A stretch of DNA of 64,000 bases from Avoscillospira sp045580485 (GCA_045580485.1 JAZNNW010000067.1:1-64000); one strand, 5' to 3'. Counted from the stretch's first letter, positions 47,488 to 54,896 are shown. The notes: generated by a model not told the origin, from the sequence alone. Numbers and translations: made by a program.

Positions 47488-49222
47488 GGAGACTATCCTT
47501 GTAATCATTGCCACACTTGTGGCAGAGCAGGTCATCATCAAGTCTACTTCCACACTTACATACCCAGCCGATTTGCCTTGAAGGATTCCCAACAACCAGA
47601 GCATGAGCAGGGACATCCTTTGTAACAACACTGCCGGCACCTACCATGGAGTATTCTCCGATGGATACGCCACATCGAATCGTAGCATTAGCTCCAATAG
47701 AAGCTCCTTTTTTGACAATGGTCTCTGATACCTTCCAGTCGTCGACAAACGCTCTCGGTGTCAGATCATTTGTGAAGGTCATAGAAGGACCAAGAAAAAC
47801 ATCGTCTTCTACTGTAACTCCATGGTAGACATTTACATTGTTCTGGATTTTTACGCCAGAACCGATATATACACCTTCGTCAATGTAAACATTCTTTCCA
47901 ATGATACAGTTTTTCCCGATTTCTGCGCCTTCTCGGACCTGAGCCTCGTTCCATATCTTTGTTGAAGCTCCAATTTTAGCTTCTTGGCTTACCTCCGCAG
48001 TACGATGGATAAATGGTTTTTCATCACCATTTTCTTCATAGAAAGCATTTACGGTCTCGACAACGAAAACAACTTGCTCATTTGTCATCTCAGGATAGAT
48101 GGGAAGACATACTGTTTCAGCGCAGATTTCTTCTGCAACAGGAAGATCAGAGTTTGCATTTTTACTGTTTTTTGCAGAAAATGCTTTCTGCTTGTGAAGC
48201 GGGACTGGGTAGAATGTGCCAGAGCCAATATCGTGGTCAGCAAGATATCGACACAGCTCAACCTTGTGCTTAGTTCTAACGGCAAACTGATGCCAGCAAG
48301 GAGTTACATCTTTAGAGTACCGAGGAAGTCGTACTTCAGATGTAAGCCCTTCCATATACATTTTTGCTATCTCCGCTCTCCTTGCGTTGTAGCTGTCAAT
48401 GTGCTTCATTTTAGCGGACAACACACAAGCCTGTAGTGCATCGAGTCTGGAGTTATAACCGATAAGATAGTTGAAATACTTATACGGATCGTATAAGTCA
48501 GTAACTTCTTCTTCGGTAGTGTTTTCTGCAAATTCTTCCCCGAGAACCACCGCCGCTCTTGCTCCATTTTTGCCTGCTCCATGTTCCCGAAGGGCCATAA
48601 GAACTACTGCAAGATCATCGTCGTTAGTGGTACACATACCACCATCTCCGCATCCCCCAAGGTTCTTTGTAGGATAAAAAGAAAAGCAACCGATATCAGC
48701 AAGGGAGCCTGCGGATTTACCTTTGTACAAGCTGCCAAATGCCTGGGCGTCATCTTCAATTACCTTCAGATTGTGCTTTCTTGCAATTTCGACAATTCTG
48801 TCCATGTCGCAGCAAGCGCCAAAAATCTGAACAGGAAGGATAACCTTTGTTTTGTCGCTAATTGCTGCTTCGATCTTTTCGGGATCTATCGTGTAGTCTG
48901 TCGGCTTAATGTCAACAAACACAGGAACCGCTCCAATAGAGGCGATTGCTTCGGCTGTAGCAAAGAAGGAGAACGAAGTTGTGATAACTTCGTCTCCTGG
49001 CAAAACATTGCAGGCACGAAGAGCGAGAACCAGTGCGTCGGTTCCGCTTCCGCATCCAATAGCGTACTTTACATTCAAACGGTTCTTCACATCTTCTTCG
49101 AAGTTTCGAACAAAGGGACCGTTGACAAAACAGCAGGAGCGGAAGATCTGCTCAAAGTCATATCTTATTTCATCCCACAAATACCGATGCTGTTCCTTGA
49201 TATCAAAAAACGGAACTTTCAC
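47480..49222 (-). CDS. DegT-type aminotransferase fused to left-handed beta-helix acetyltransferase (580 aa)
   Basis: Residues 1-395 are a PLP aminotransferase of the DegT/WbpE class (GSGTDALVLALRA, ITTSFSFFATAEAI, FYPTKNLGG with PLP Lys186). Residues 404-555 are a hexapeptide-repeat acetyltransferase of the WbpD/WlbB type (IGKNVYIDEGVYIGSG, GNPSRQIGWV). Residues 555-571 form a zinc ribbon (CKCG, CHKCG). In known pathways these are two separate proteins that add an amino group at C3 and acetylate it. The fusion lets one protein do both. 2 bases separate it from the oxidoreductase gene. Confidence 0.92.
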   Translation of the reverse strand: MKVPFFDIKEQHRYLWDEIRYDFEQIFRSCCFVNGPFVRNFEEDVKNRLNVKYAIGCGSGTDALVLALRACNVLPGDEVITTSFSFFATAEAIASIGAVPVFVDIKPTDYTIDPEKIEAAISDKTKVILPVQIFGACCDMDRIVEIARKHNLKVIEDDAQAFGSLYKGKSAGSLADIGCFSFYPTKNLGGCGDGGMCTTNDDDLAVVLMALREHGAGKNGARAAVVLGEEFAENTTEEEVTDLYDPYKYFNYLIGYNSRLDALQACVLSAKMKHIDSYNARRAEIAKMYMEGLTSEVRLPRYSKDVTPCWHQFAVRTKHKVELCRYLADHDIGSGTFYPVPLHKQKAFSAKNSKNANSDLPVAEEICAETVCLPIYPEMTNEQVVFVVETVNAFYEENGDEKPFIHRTAEVSQEAKIGASTKIWNEAQVREGAEIGKNCIIGKNVYIDEGVYIGSGVKIQNNVNVYHGVTVEDDVFLGPSMTFTNDLTPRAFVDDWKVSETIVKKGASIGANATIRCGVSIGEYSMVGAGSVVTKDVPAHALVVGNPSRQIGWVCKCGSRLDDDLLCHKCGNDYKDSLHG

Positions 49223-49224
49223 GA

Positions 49225-50220
49225 TTAAGCCTCCTCTCCGATCTTGGAATAGATGTCAGCTCCCACCATGGCGAGCACTTCCATTGTAAGAAGAACCTGA
49301 TCCCAAGTGATTTCGCTTTCTTTGTTTTCCAAGATAGACTTGCCGAAAGCACGAATTTCCTCCTTCAGCGGTTCCACATTCGGAAGGACTACCTGCTCTG
49401 TGATGTTGGATTGTTTATACTTGATGTTAGATACACCGGAATCTTCATAATAATTAGTGCTTCTTTTGATGGTCAGTGTTCTGTTAAGCAAGTCGCCTTC
49501 GATATATGCGCCCTTTGCGTGTACACACACCGACCGAATTTTATCTTCTGTCGTGCGACTGGTTGTCACAAATGCAAGGACACCATCCGGGAAGCAAAGT
49601 GTCGCCTGCGCATAGTCTGCGAAAGAGTCGCTGTAAATATTCCTTCCAATAGCAGAAATAGACTTAGGAGCACCCATTCCAAGACTATTCATAACAATGT
49701 CGAGGTCGTGGATCATCAAATCACTCACAACATCAACATCATAGATGCGACTGTCGAACGGGCTGCACCGATGCACCTCTACTGCAACCACATCCAATCC
49801 TTGAATGATGTCGGCCATAGCTTTTACCACAGGATTAAATCTTTCGATATATCCAACGGTAAATTTCAGACTTCTTGAATTGAATGCATCACAGATCTCC
49901 ATCGCATCGTCAATGGTCTCTGCAATAGGTTTCTCCAGAAGCGCATGAACACCTTTCTTTGCTGCTGCAATAGCCATTTTTTTATGAGTAGATGTGGGAC
50001 ACGGCAGTGTAACAGCCTGCACATCGTCAAGCATCTTTTCATAGTCGGAATAAAACCGGGTTCCATACTGTTCTGCCACGACAGCCTTTTTAGGGTCAGG
50101 ATCGTAGATGCCTACCAGATCGAACATGTTGCCCAACTCGCTTAGTGCTCGTATATGGTTTTGCCCCATCTTTCCTGCACCAACAACGCCAATTCTGATT
50201 TTAGATGTTTCTGTATTCAT
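49225..50220 (-). CDS. Gfo/Idh/MocA oxidoreductase, UDP-sugar 3-dehydrogenase type (331 aa)
   Basis: GVVGAGKMGQNHIRAL is the NAD-binding Rossmann start, LLEKPIAET the catalytic Lys motif and LMIHDLDI the metal/His region. It is closest in layout to WlbA/WbpB or GnnA, which oxidise C3 of UDP-GlcNAc(A) for the next aminotransfer. The C6-dehydrogenase needed to make the uronic acid is absent here, so the substrate may be plain UDP-GlcNAc or the host supplies the acid. TAAGGAGGCAAAAT precedes the ATG. Confidence 0.88.
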   Translation of the reverse strand: MNTETSKIRIGVVGAGKMGQNHIRALSELGNMFDLVGIYDPDPKKAVVAEQYGTRFYSDYEKMLDDVQAVTLPCPTSTHKKMAIAAAKKGVHALLEKPIAETIDDAMEICDAFNSRSLKFTVGYIERFNPVVKAMADIIQGLDVVAVEVHRCSPFDSRIYDVDVVSDLMIHDLDIVMNSLGMGAPKSISAIGRNIYSDSFADYAQATLCFPDGVLAFVTTSRTTEDKIRSVCVHAKGAYIEGDLLNRTLTIKRSTNYYEDSGVSNIKYKQSNITEQVVLPNVEPLKEEIRAFGKSILENKESEITWDQVLLTMEVLAMVGADIYSKIGEEA

Positions 50221-50236
50221 ATTTTGCCTCCTTACT

Positions 50237-50265
50237 AAAAAAAGCGCCGCTCCTGCGACGCTTTT
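50237..50265 (-). terminator. Terminator-like hairpin in the sugar-operon leader
   Basis: AAAAGCGTCGC, AGGA and GCGGCGCTTTTTTT form an 11-bp stem with one T-G pair and a T7 end, placed between the promoter at 50342 and the first gene. It can act as an attenuator. Upstream, 50270-50300 can form two small hairpins (CGGTT/AACCG and CGGG/CCCG) or one nested stem (GGTT...AACC). Confidence 0.75.
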
Positions 50266-50312
50266 CTCGGGTTCCCCGTCCCCTAACGGTTCAACCGATT
50301 TTTCTATGCTAC

Positions 50313-50342
50313 ATAATAGTACGGGTAAACGGTGACTCTCAA
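50313..50342 (-). promoter_or_regulatory. Promoter of the sugar operon
   Basis: On the minus strand, TTGAGA (50337-50342), 18 bases, TATTAT (50313-50318). It sits about 45 bases upstream of the terminator-like hairpin and 90 upstream of the oxidoreductase start. Confidence 0.65.
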
Positions 50343-50419
50343 TGACATTCAGTGCGATTTCATGACTTTTGCTGACATGTTAGGGATATTTTTCTAAAAT
50401 ACACAGTTCTAAATACCGC

Positions 50420-50486
50420 CTAAAACCGTTGGAGCAGATCCAAATGGAGTGAGTATTGCTAAGGGTTCGCTAAAAACGCTGTATTC
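50420..50486 (-). repeat. 67-base element, copy 1
   Basis: It aligns without gaps with 54306-54372 (about two-thirds identity). Its end nearest the sugar operon, 50420-50436, is nearly identical to 2099-2115 (16 of 17). It begins with the sequence coding NTAFLA-type residues, like the C-terminus of the ArpU-like gene. Confidence 0.55.
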
Positions 50487-50489
50487 GGG

Positions 50490-50666
50490 TCATTTTTCAA
50501 GACCAGCTATCCATTCGCTTATGGACGGCCCCAAAGGAAAGAAATCTGCATCACAGTCGCACGGATCGCTCATATAGGTGTAGGTTCCATCTGCCCAATA
50601 CATCAGCCAGAACCGTTCTCCACAGTTTGCACACTGCTGTTCCACCTGCTTGCACGGCGTTTTCAT
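50490..50666 (-). CDS. Small zinc-ribbon-like protein (58 aa)
   Basis: MKTPCKQVEQQCANCGERF with later CDC at residues 36-38 gives a probable zinc site. The body WLMYWADGTYTYMSD is aromatic. AAAGGATGATCTGA precedes the ATG at 50666. It is the last gene before the 50420-50486 element and the sugar-operon promoter. Function unknown. Confidence 0.65.
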   Translation of the reverse strand: MKTPCKQVEQQCANCGERFWLMYWADGTYTYMSDPCDCDADFFPLGPSISEWIAGLEK

Positions 50667-50679
50667 TCAGATCATCCTT

Positions 50680-51051
50680 TCAATCCTTATCAACTGCTGT
50701 TTTCACAAGCATATCTACCCAACCGTTCCACAGGCGGATCGACTCCTCTTTGTTTGTGTACTTTTTTGTCAATCTACCGGGGCATCTGGTTTCTTTGCAT
50801 CTGGGCGTATAGTCGTAACCGCTCGGTGTGTGTTTTTCTACCTTCATCTCGGCAGGGCTTCCACAGAACGGGCATGGTGCCAGTCCATTATCGCCGAAAG
50901 GAACTTCGGGACAAAGTGAATCCAGCGCCATTCTCATGGCCTGCATGAGCTCGCTGCCAGGTCCATTTTCTCTGACCCATTCAATCGGCATCAACGCCCC
51001 ACATTGCATCATATGGAAACTCAAAACCTTCGCCGCTTCTTCTCTGTTCAT
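50680..51051 (-). CDS. Lar-like zinc-finger protein (123 aa)
   Basis: APCPFCGSPAEM and PRCKETRCPG form a split zinc ribbon, and ESIRLWNGWV is the conserved end of Lar-type restriction-alleviation and related phage proteins. MNREEAAKVLSFH opens a helical N-terminus not found in Lar itself. GGAGCGATTGCTAAA precedes the start at 51051. Lar function (softening of host restriction) is possible but not shown. Confidence 0.7.
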   Translation of the reverse strand: MNREEAAKVLSFHMMQCGALMPIEWVRENGPGSELMQAMRMALDSLCPEVPFGDNGLAPCPFCGSPAEMKVEKHTPSGYDYTPRCKETRCPGRLTKKYTNKEESIRLWNGWVDMLVKTAVDKD

Positions 51052-51052
51052 T

Positions 51053-51283
51053 TTAGCAATCGCTCCTTTCCCGGTCATCATAGAAAAATACACCCATGTC
51101 ATCTTTGATAATCGGATAACTAACGCCATCTACAACGACGAAGATATCGATGAGCTCGCCAGGTTTGTTGCGCAAACACAGCATTTCTATATCAAAGATC
51201 CTTTTGGTTTCAGTATCGACTTTGCATTCGGTGGTAAACTGTCCCCTATCCCAGCAAGTCGTAAATTTTGCAGACTTTATCAC
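51053..51283 (-). CDS. Small hypothetical protein (76 aa)
   Basis: MIKSAKFTTCWDRGQFT is beta-rich with DGVSYPIIKDDMGVFFYDD. GTTAGGAGGTTGTTGCTGTG lies upstream. Single cysteines do not form a clear zinc site. No family is recognised. Confidence 0.65.
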   Translation of the reverse strand: MIKSAKFTTCWDRGQFTTECKVDTETKRIFDIEMLCLRNKPGELIDIFVVVDGVSYPIIKDDMGVFFYDDRERSDC

Positions 51284-51301
51284 AGCAACAACCTCCTAAC
51301 A

Positions 51302-51568
51302 TCACTGCACACGGTTTTCCCCGTCTTTGTATCCAAAATATCCCTCCTCCACGATCTCCAGATCAGCTACCTTCACTTCATACCGATTTCCTTTGTAGAT
51401 CAGCGTCACAAACTTAAATTGTGGCATCTGGTGCGGGTGCACCAGAAACTTTGTGCCGGCCGGGATGTTCGGCGTATTTCTCTGATTTTGCCGCTGCCGG
51501 TTTCTGTCACTCAATTCCTTCTTCGCAACCAAATATGTTGCATCGTACAGCTTTGCAGGCTTACACAT
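51302..51568 (-). CDS. Small basic hypothetical protein (88 aa)
   Basis: MCKPAKLYDATYLVAKKE has a basic, glutamine-rich stretch (RNRQRQNQRNT) and a beta C-terminal domain, FVTLIYKGNRYEVKVAD. AAGGAGGCGACAGC lies before the ATG. It may be a nucleic-acid-binding adaptor; no family is recognised. Confidence 0.65.
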   Translation of the reverse strand: MCKPAKLYDATYLVAKKELSDRNRQRQNQRNTPNIPAGTKFLVHPHQMPQFKFVTLIYKGNRYEVKVADLEIVEEGYFGYKDGENRVQ

Positions 51569-51583
51569 GCTGTCGCCTCCTTG

Positions 51584-51778
51584 TCAATCGAACGCCTTTT
51601 CTGTCACATACATATAATCACATGCGGAATCGTATTCCTCACAGCCAGTAGGCTCCCAGTCCTCAGACCAGTTAACTGTATCGGTCGTCTGGTGGTTTGC
51701 AATGTCCATTGCATCTGCCTCTGTCTCAGCTTCCACAAAGATGCAACCGGTTCTTACAATCGTTACACAATACTTCAC
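51584..51778 (-). CDS. DpnD/PcfM-like small protein (64 aa)
   Basis: MKYCVTIVRTGCIFVEAET and DAMDIANHQTTDTVNWSEDW match the short DpnD/PcfM-like C-terminal fold common in Gram-positive mobile elements. Function is unsettled. TTGGAGGAATATGAG precedes the start. Co-transcribed with its neighbours. Confidence 0.72.
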   Translation of the reverse strand: MKYCVTIVRTGCIFVEAETEADAMDIANHQTTDTVNWSEDWEPTGCEEYDSACDYMYVTEKAFD

Positions 51779-51805
51779 TCATATTCCTCCAATCAAATCA
51801 CTTTT

Positions 51806-51982
51806 TTATACTACTTCGATTTCGAGCTTGTAATAATAGTCTCCATTTGCTATGGCAAGCGGAAAACCAACCTTATTCGTATCGTCGGTCATATATCTCA
51901 AATCTCCGTCTGGGTCAATGTACCATTCCTTGCACTCAGTTACATCTTTATTGGTATCCATTTCATACACTCTAAAGTTCAT
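51806..51982 (-). CDS. YopX-like small protein (58 aa)
   Basis: MNFRVYEMDTNKDVTEC and WYIDPDGDLRYMTDDTNK recall the ending of YopX-type phage proteins, though this copy is short. AGGTGGTGATTTT sets the start at 51982. Function unknown. Confidence 0.6.
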   Translation of the reverse strand: MNFRVYEMDTNKDVTECKEWYIDPDGDLRYMTDDTNKVGFPLAIANGDYYYKLEIEVV

Positions 51983-52002
51983 AAAATCACCACCTAAAAT
52001 CG

Positions 52003-52176
52003 TCATTTCTTCCGTACAAAAAATCTATAATTCTTGCTCCAATCATGTTTCTGCCCCCAAAACCAAATCGCATCTTCAGGCAGATTCTTTTTCGCCCAAT
52101 TATTGGCCTGTGACGCAGTCTTAAATCCTGACTTCACAGGTGAGAAGCCATTTCCTTTATCAACTACATAAAACAC
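52003..52176 (-). CDS. Small basic aromatic protein, GTG start (57 aa)
   Basis: GTG at 52176, 7 bases after GGGAGG, starts MFYVVDKGNGFSPVKSG, continuing with AIWFWGQKHDWSKNYR and ending VRKK. Good composition and ribosome site support the gene. Function unknown. Confidence 0.6.
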   Translation of the reverse strand: MFYVVDKGNGFSPVKSGFKTASQANNWAKKNLPEDAIWFWGQKHDWSKNYRFFVRKK

Positions 52177-52194
52177 AGCAATTCCTCCCTGTTT

Positions 52195-52389
52195 TTATCT
52201 TGCGTGTATGGTCAGGACATTGTCAATGACATCAAAACTCTTAACGGTCAATCCAAACACTCCATACTCCGGCAGGAAGCGGAGCTCTTCGTCTCTCACA
52301 TTTGCAGTGGTCCCTCTAAGACCTGTCGCTATCCTCACCCTGGCATTGCTGCACATGCGGTATTTTCTGAGAAATTCGTACACCTTCAT
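52195..52389 (-). CDS. Small hypothetical protein (64 aa)
   Basis: MKVYEFLRKYRMCSNARV is a compact basic beta protein with LPEYGVFGLTVKSFDV. Its ATG overlaps the previous stop by 4 bases. Similar short proteins are frequent in clostridial phage early regions. Role unknown. Confidence 0.68.
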   Translation of the reverse strand: MKVYEFLRKYRMCSNARVRIATGLRGTTANVRDEELRFLPEYGVFGLTVKSFDVIDNVLTIHAR

Positions 52390-52655
52390 GTCTGTTCATT
52401 CCTCCATTCGAGCTGGTTCTTTCTATCCAGCCAGTCCCTGATGTAGTCCAGAGGCATCTGCTCAATTCGTTCGATAAAACTTTCTGCCTTGATCGCATAA
52501 TACCCAGAGCCCTCATTGTAGAAAATCGCCTCATCAGAGAACTGCCTGAGCCATTCATATCTCGGGTGATCCTTGAAGTGGTCAATCTTGGAATTGAACA
52601 AAGCGTACCTATTTGCTCTCCACTCGTCCAAAGCAGGAAATCCGGTGTTTACCAT
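52386..52655 (-). CDS. Hypothetical phage protein (89 aa)
   Basis: MVNTGFPALDEWRANRYA opens a helical protein with DHPRYEWLRQFSDEAIF and QMPLDYIRDWLD. AGAGAGGGAGTTGAT sets the start at 52655, which lies 1 base after the previous stop. An in-frame upstream extension is left out. Function unknown. Confidence 0.68.
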   Translation of the reverse strand: MVNTGFPALDEWRANRYALFNSKIDHFKDHPRYEWLRQFSDEAIFYNEGSGYYAIKAESFIERIEQMPLDYIRDWLDRKNQLEWRNEQT

Positions 52656-52656
52656 A

Positions 52657-53226
52657 TCAACTCCCTCTCTTTCTTTCTTCATCTTTTTCGAGGCCGAGGA
52701 TCTGCCTGAGTGCAGGAACATCCCGCATAAGTTTCAGGATCTCGTCGATGCTGTTTGGCAGCACTTCCGTTTCATTGTTCATTCCATTCAGTTCGCCAAC
52801 CGTGCCTTTAGCGAAGCGATCGGTTTGCTTTCCGGTTTCATACCGAAGAGAGAACCCTTCTTCTCTGAAGTCAGGTTGCAATGCAATCACTTTGTGCGGT
52901 TGAAAAATGTATTGCCGTTCTTTGTCGGCATAGAGGATAACATCAATCCTGCAGCAAATCCCGCACGGGCCAATCACTCGATGATGCAGGCCAGTTGCCT
53001 CTCCTAAGGCAGTTGCCAAAGGAATTACTACCGCATCGATCCAGTTCAGTTGGTCGTTTCTAACCTGCTCCCTGATCTGTTCAGCCTCATCCTTTTTCTT
53101 CTTTGCCATTTCAATGATGCGCTTCGCTTCCTCTTCATACTCAGATGCTCGTTTCATGAGCGCTTCGTGTTCTGCCCGTTTTTTGTCGTATTCAGCGATG
53201 TAATCACGGATAAGTTCATTAACCAT
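52657..53226 (-). CDS. Coiled-coil hypothetical protein (189 aa)
   Basis: MVNELIRDYIAEYDKKRAE leads into a long charged coiled coil (residues 10-60, many K/E), then a globular part with CGICCRIDVILYADKERQYI and FREEGFSLRYETGKQ. GAGGAGGACTACG sets the ATG at 53226, which overlaps the previous stop. It may be a DNA-mimic or protein adaptor; no family is recognised. Confidence 0.7.
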   Translation of the reverse strand: MVNELIRDYIAEYDKKRAEHEALMKRASEYEEEAKRIIEMAKKKKDEAEQIREQVRNDQLNWIDAVVIPLATALGEATGLHHRVIGPCGICCRIDVILYADKERQYIFQPHKVIALQPDFREEGFSLRYETGKQTDRFAKGTVGELNGMNNETEVLPNSIDEILKLMRDVPALRQILGLEKDEERKRGS

Positions 53227-53587
53227 CGTAGTCCTCCTCATCGTATTCTTCATCTTCTTCCTGCAGCTCAGTCTGCTTCCGTGAGATTGTTGCGATGAGC
53301 ATTTCTTTGCCTGCCTCTGTCAGATGAGTTCGATCCTTGAGGAAACGGTAGTAGTCGGCGACCGGTCTATTGTAACCTCTCATTTCAAATTCGATCATAT
53401 CACCAACGCACAGACCAGGATAGTACAGACTGTCATTTGCGAGGATACCATGATAACCAGGGCCGACAGCGTCACTATCATGCGCATACTTTGTTTTGTC
53501 ATCGACCAACACCCAAACACCTTCACCGTTGCCGGAAATGTATTCTTTTTCGGTCAAAGGAATATTAACCTTGATATATGCTGCCAT
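53219..53587 (-). CDS. Hypothetical phage protein with acidic tail (122 aa)
   Basis: MAAYIKVNIPLTEKEYI is a beta-rich domain with PGLCVGDMIEFEMRGYN. The end, EEDEEYDEEDYDG, is extremely acidic. GGAGGTG, 6 bases upstream, sets the start at 53587; a GTG at 53596 lies within this ribosome site. Function unknown. Confidence 0.7.
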   Translation of the reverse strand: MAAYIKVNIPLTEKEYISGNGEGVWVLVDDKTKYAHDSDAVGPGYHGILANDSLYYPGLCVGDMIEFEMRGYNRPVADYYRFLKDRTHLTEAGKEMLIATISRKQTELQEEDEEYDEEDYDG

Positions 53588-53605
53588 TCCATGCACCTCC
53601 TATTT

Positions 53606-54043
53606 TCAAATGTCCTGAAGCGTTGCTGCCACCATGCACTGCGTATCAATGTGGTCGGATACTCTCATGATGCGAACGGTACAACTTTTGACTGACGGCC
53701 ATTCCTCAACTACAACCACCAACTGTCCCGCATGGACAATCGGGGTATTTGCTTCAGACACCATTTTCATCACATCGGTGTATCCGAAACTGGCGGAAAG
53801 GCAGGCACCTTCGCTGCTGATCTTCAGCTTTCCGTCCTCTATGTAGAGCGCACCATGAGTGGTCATCCCTGCGTATCTGGGGTCCTTATGATCCCAAGCT
53901 ACTCGGACACGACACCCTACGGCGTAATCGCTGTCGGGGCGTATGCTCTTATAAGGCCGGTTCTCCCTATCCAAAGACAGGACAGGGTATTTTCCGAAGT
54001 TGATAGCCTCTGCAACTTCTTGACGGTCTTTCAGGTACTTCAT
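53606..54043 (-). CDS. First gene of the small-gene early operon (145 aa)
   Basis: MKYLKDRQEVAEAINFG is followed by beta strands with VGCRVRVAWDHKDPRYAG and GQLVVVVEEWPS. It is the first gene after the promoter at 54131-54158 and so is probably made early. GAGGAGGATCAGAA precedes the ATG. The family is not recognised. Confidence 0.68.
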   Translation of the reverse strand: MKYLKDRQEVAEAINFGKYPVLSLDRENRPYKSIRPDSDYAVGCRVRVAWDHKDPRYAGMTTHGALYIEDGKLKISSEGACLSASFGYTDVMKMVSEANTPIVHAGQLVVVVEEWPSVKSCTVRIMRVSDHIDTQCMVAATLQDI

Positions 54044-54130
54044 TTCTGATCCTCCTCATTGAAGGCAACCTGTATCTGGTGCTGTTTCATCTTCGTCTAC
54101 TCCTTTATTTTGTAGATATATCGTATCTTT

Positions 54131-54158
54131 ACTTTACAATATCTACCGCCTGTGTCAA
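54131..54158 (-). promoter_or_regulatory. Promoter of the small-gene operon
   Basis: On the minus strand, TTGACA (54153-54158), 16 bases, TAAAGT (54131-54136). GTAGATAT and ATATCTAC flank the start region as an inverted repeat. The 25 bases around and upstream of the -35 match the 9813 promoter at 24 positions. Confidence 0.75.
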
Positions 54159-54212
54159 TATGTTTTTCAGGATTTTTCCAAAATATTTTCTTTTAGTCCA
54201 CATTTGCGAATA

Positions 54213-54242
54213 CAAAAACAGGAGGCAGTCATTGCCTCCTTG
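54213..54242 (-). terminator. Rho-independent terminator after the ArpU-like gene
   Basis: AGGAGGCA, ATGAC and TGCCTCCT followed by GTTTTTG on the minus strand. It ends the replication operon before the next promoter. Confidence 0.85.
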
Positions 54243-54305
54243 TTTTCGTCTGTTCGCTTTTCTTTGCATTTCTTTTCGAAGCATTTCCTTCGTTGGAATT
54301 GTCTT

Positions 54306-54372
54306 CTAAAAACGATAGAAATATGCCGAATGATATAGGATAGGCTAAACTTCCGCTAAAATCGCTGTATTC
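54306..54372 (-). repeat. 67-base element, copy 2
   Basis: It covers the last 28 bases of the ArpU-like gene and the flank beyond its stop. It aligns without gaps with 50420-50486, matching about 43 of 67 positions, with strongest agreement at both ends. Confidence 0.55.
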
Positions 54373-54854
54373 GCCCCGTGCAAGCTGTTCATGTGATCTG
54401 CCATATTCACAAGTGCAGATGCGTGTATCCGGTATGTTCTCCGCTCGTATGTTTCTTTTTTTTCATCGAAGTCCGCTTTCTGTCCAAACAACATATCGTT
54501 TATTTCCGGCCACCGGAACCTATCAAAATATTTCATTCTGATAACCGCTCTCTCATCGGGATTTCTCAGATTCTTCACAACATCGTCTATCCGTTGTCGC
54601 TCCAAGCTCTGTGCGGTTACTTCGGCTCTAATCAACGCTTCGAGATCTTCCTTCTGAGCTAACAGCACTGTCATCCGGTCATTGGTGGCGCTCGGTGACT
54701 TTGGCATATCAGTGAGTACCTGGGCTCCCACACCTACCATTCTGACTTTTAAGTGTTCCAATCTTTCGATCTGGTTGTCGATATCACGTTCGTCTTCTAA
54801 ATACTTTATTAACCAACGCTTAACGATTTCGGCATCGTAAATTATTCCATCCAT
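54345..54854 (-). CDS. ArpU/RinA-like late transcription activator (169 aa)
   Basis: KYLEDERDIDNQIERLEHL and PDERAVIRMKYFDRFRWPEI, then YERRTYRIHASALVNM match the DUF1492/ArpU-like regulators with a sigma-70 region 4-like DNA-binding end. In other phages these switch on late genes. It lies at the end of the replication operon, as usual. Its target promoter, probably before the terminase genes, is not seen with certainty. The ribosome site is weak. Confidence 0.8.
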   Translation of the reverse strand: MDGIIYDAEIVKRWLIKYLEDERDIDNQIERLEHLKVRMVGVGAQVLTDMPKSPSATNDRMTVLLAQKEDLEALIRAEVTAQSLERQRIDDVVKNLRNPDERAVIRMKYFDRFRWPEINDMLFGQKADFDEKKETYERRTYRIHASALVNMADHMNSLHGANTAILAEV

Positions 54855-54896
54855 AGATCAGGGAAGCCCGCTCACCCCACTTTCTTTACCATCCCA

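Noticed and set aside
50270..50300. T-arm-like sequence (GGTTCAACC) that could suggest a tRNA or attachment site
   Set aside because: No acceptor, D or anticodon arm can be paired; better read as stems of the leader RNA.
50828..51997. Plus-strand open frame of 389 codons
   Set aside because: It covers several well-supported small minus-strand genes with ribosome sites.
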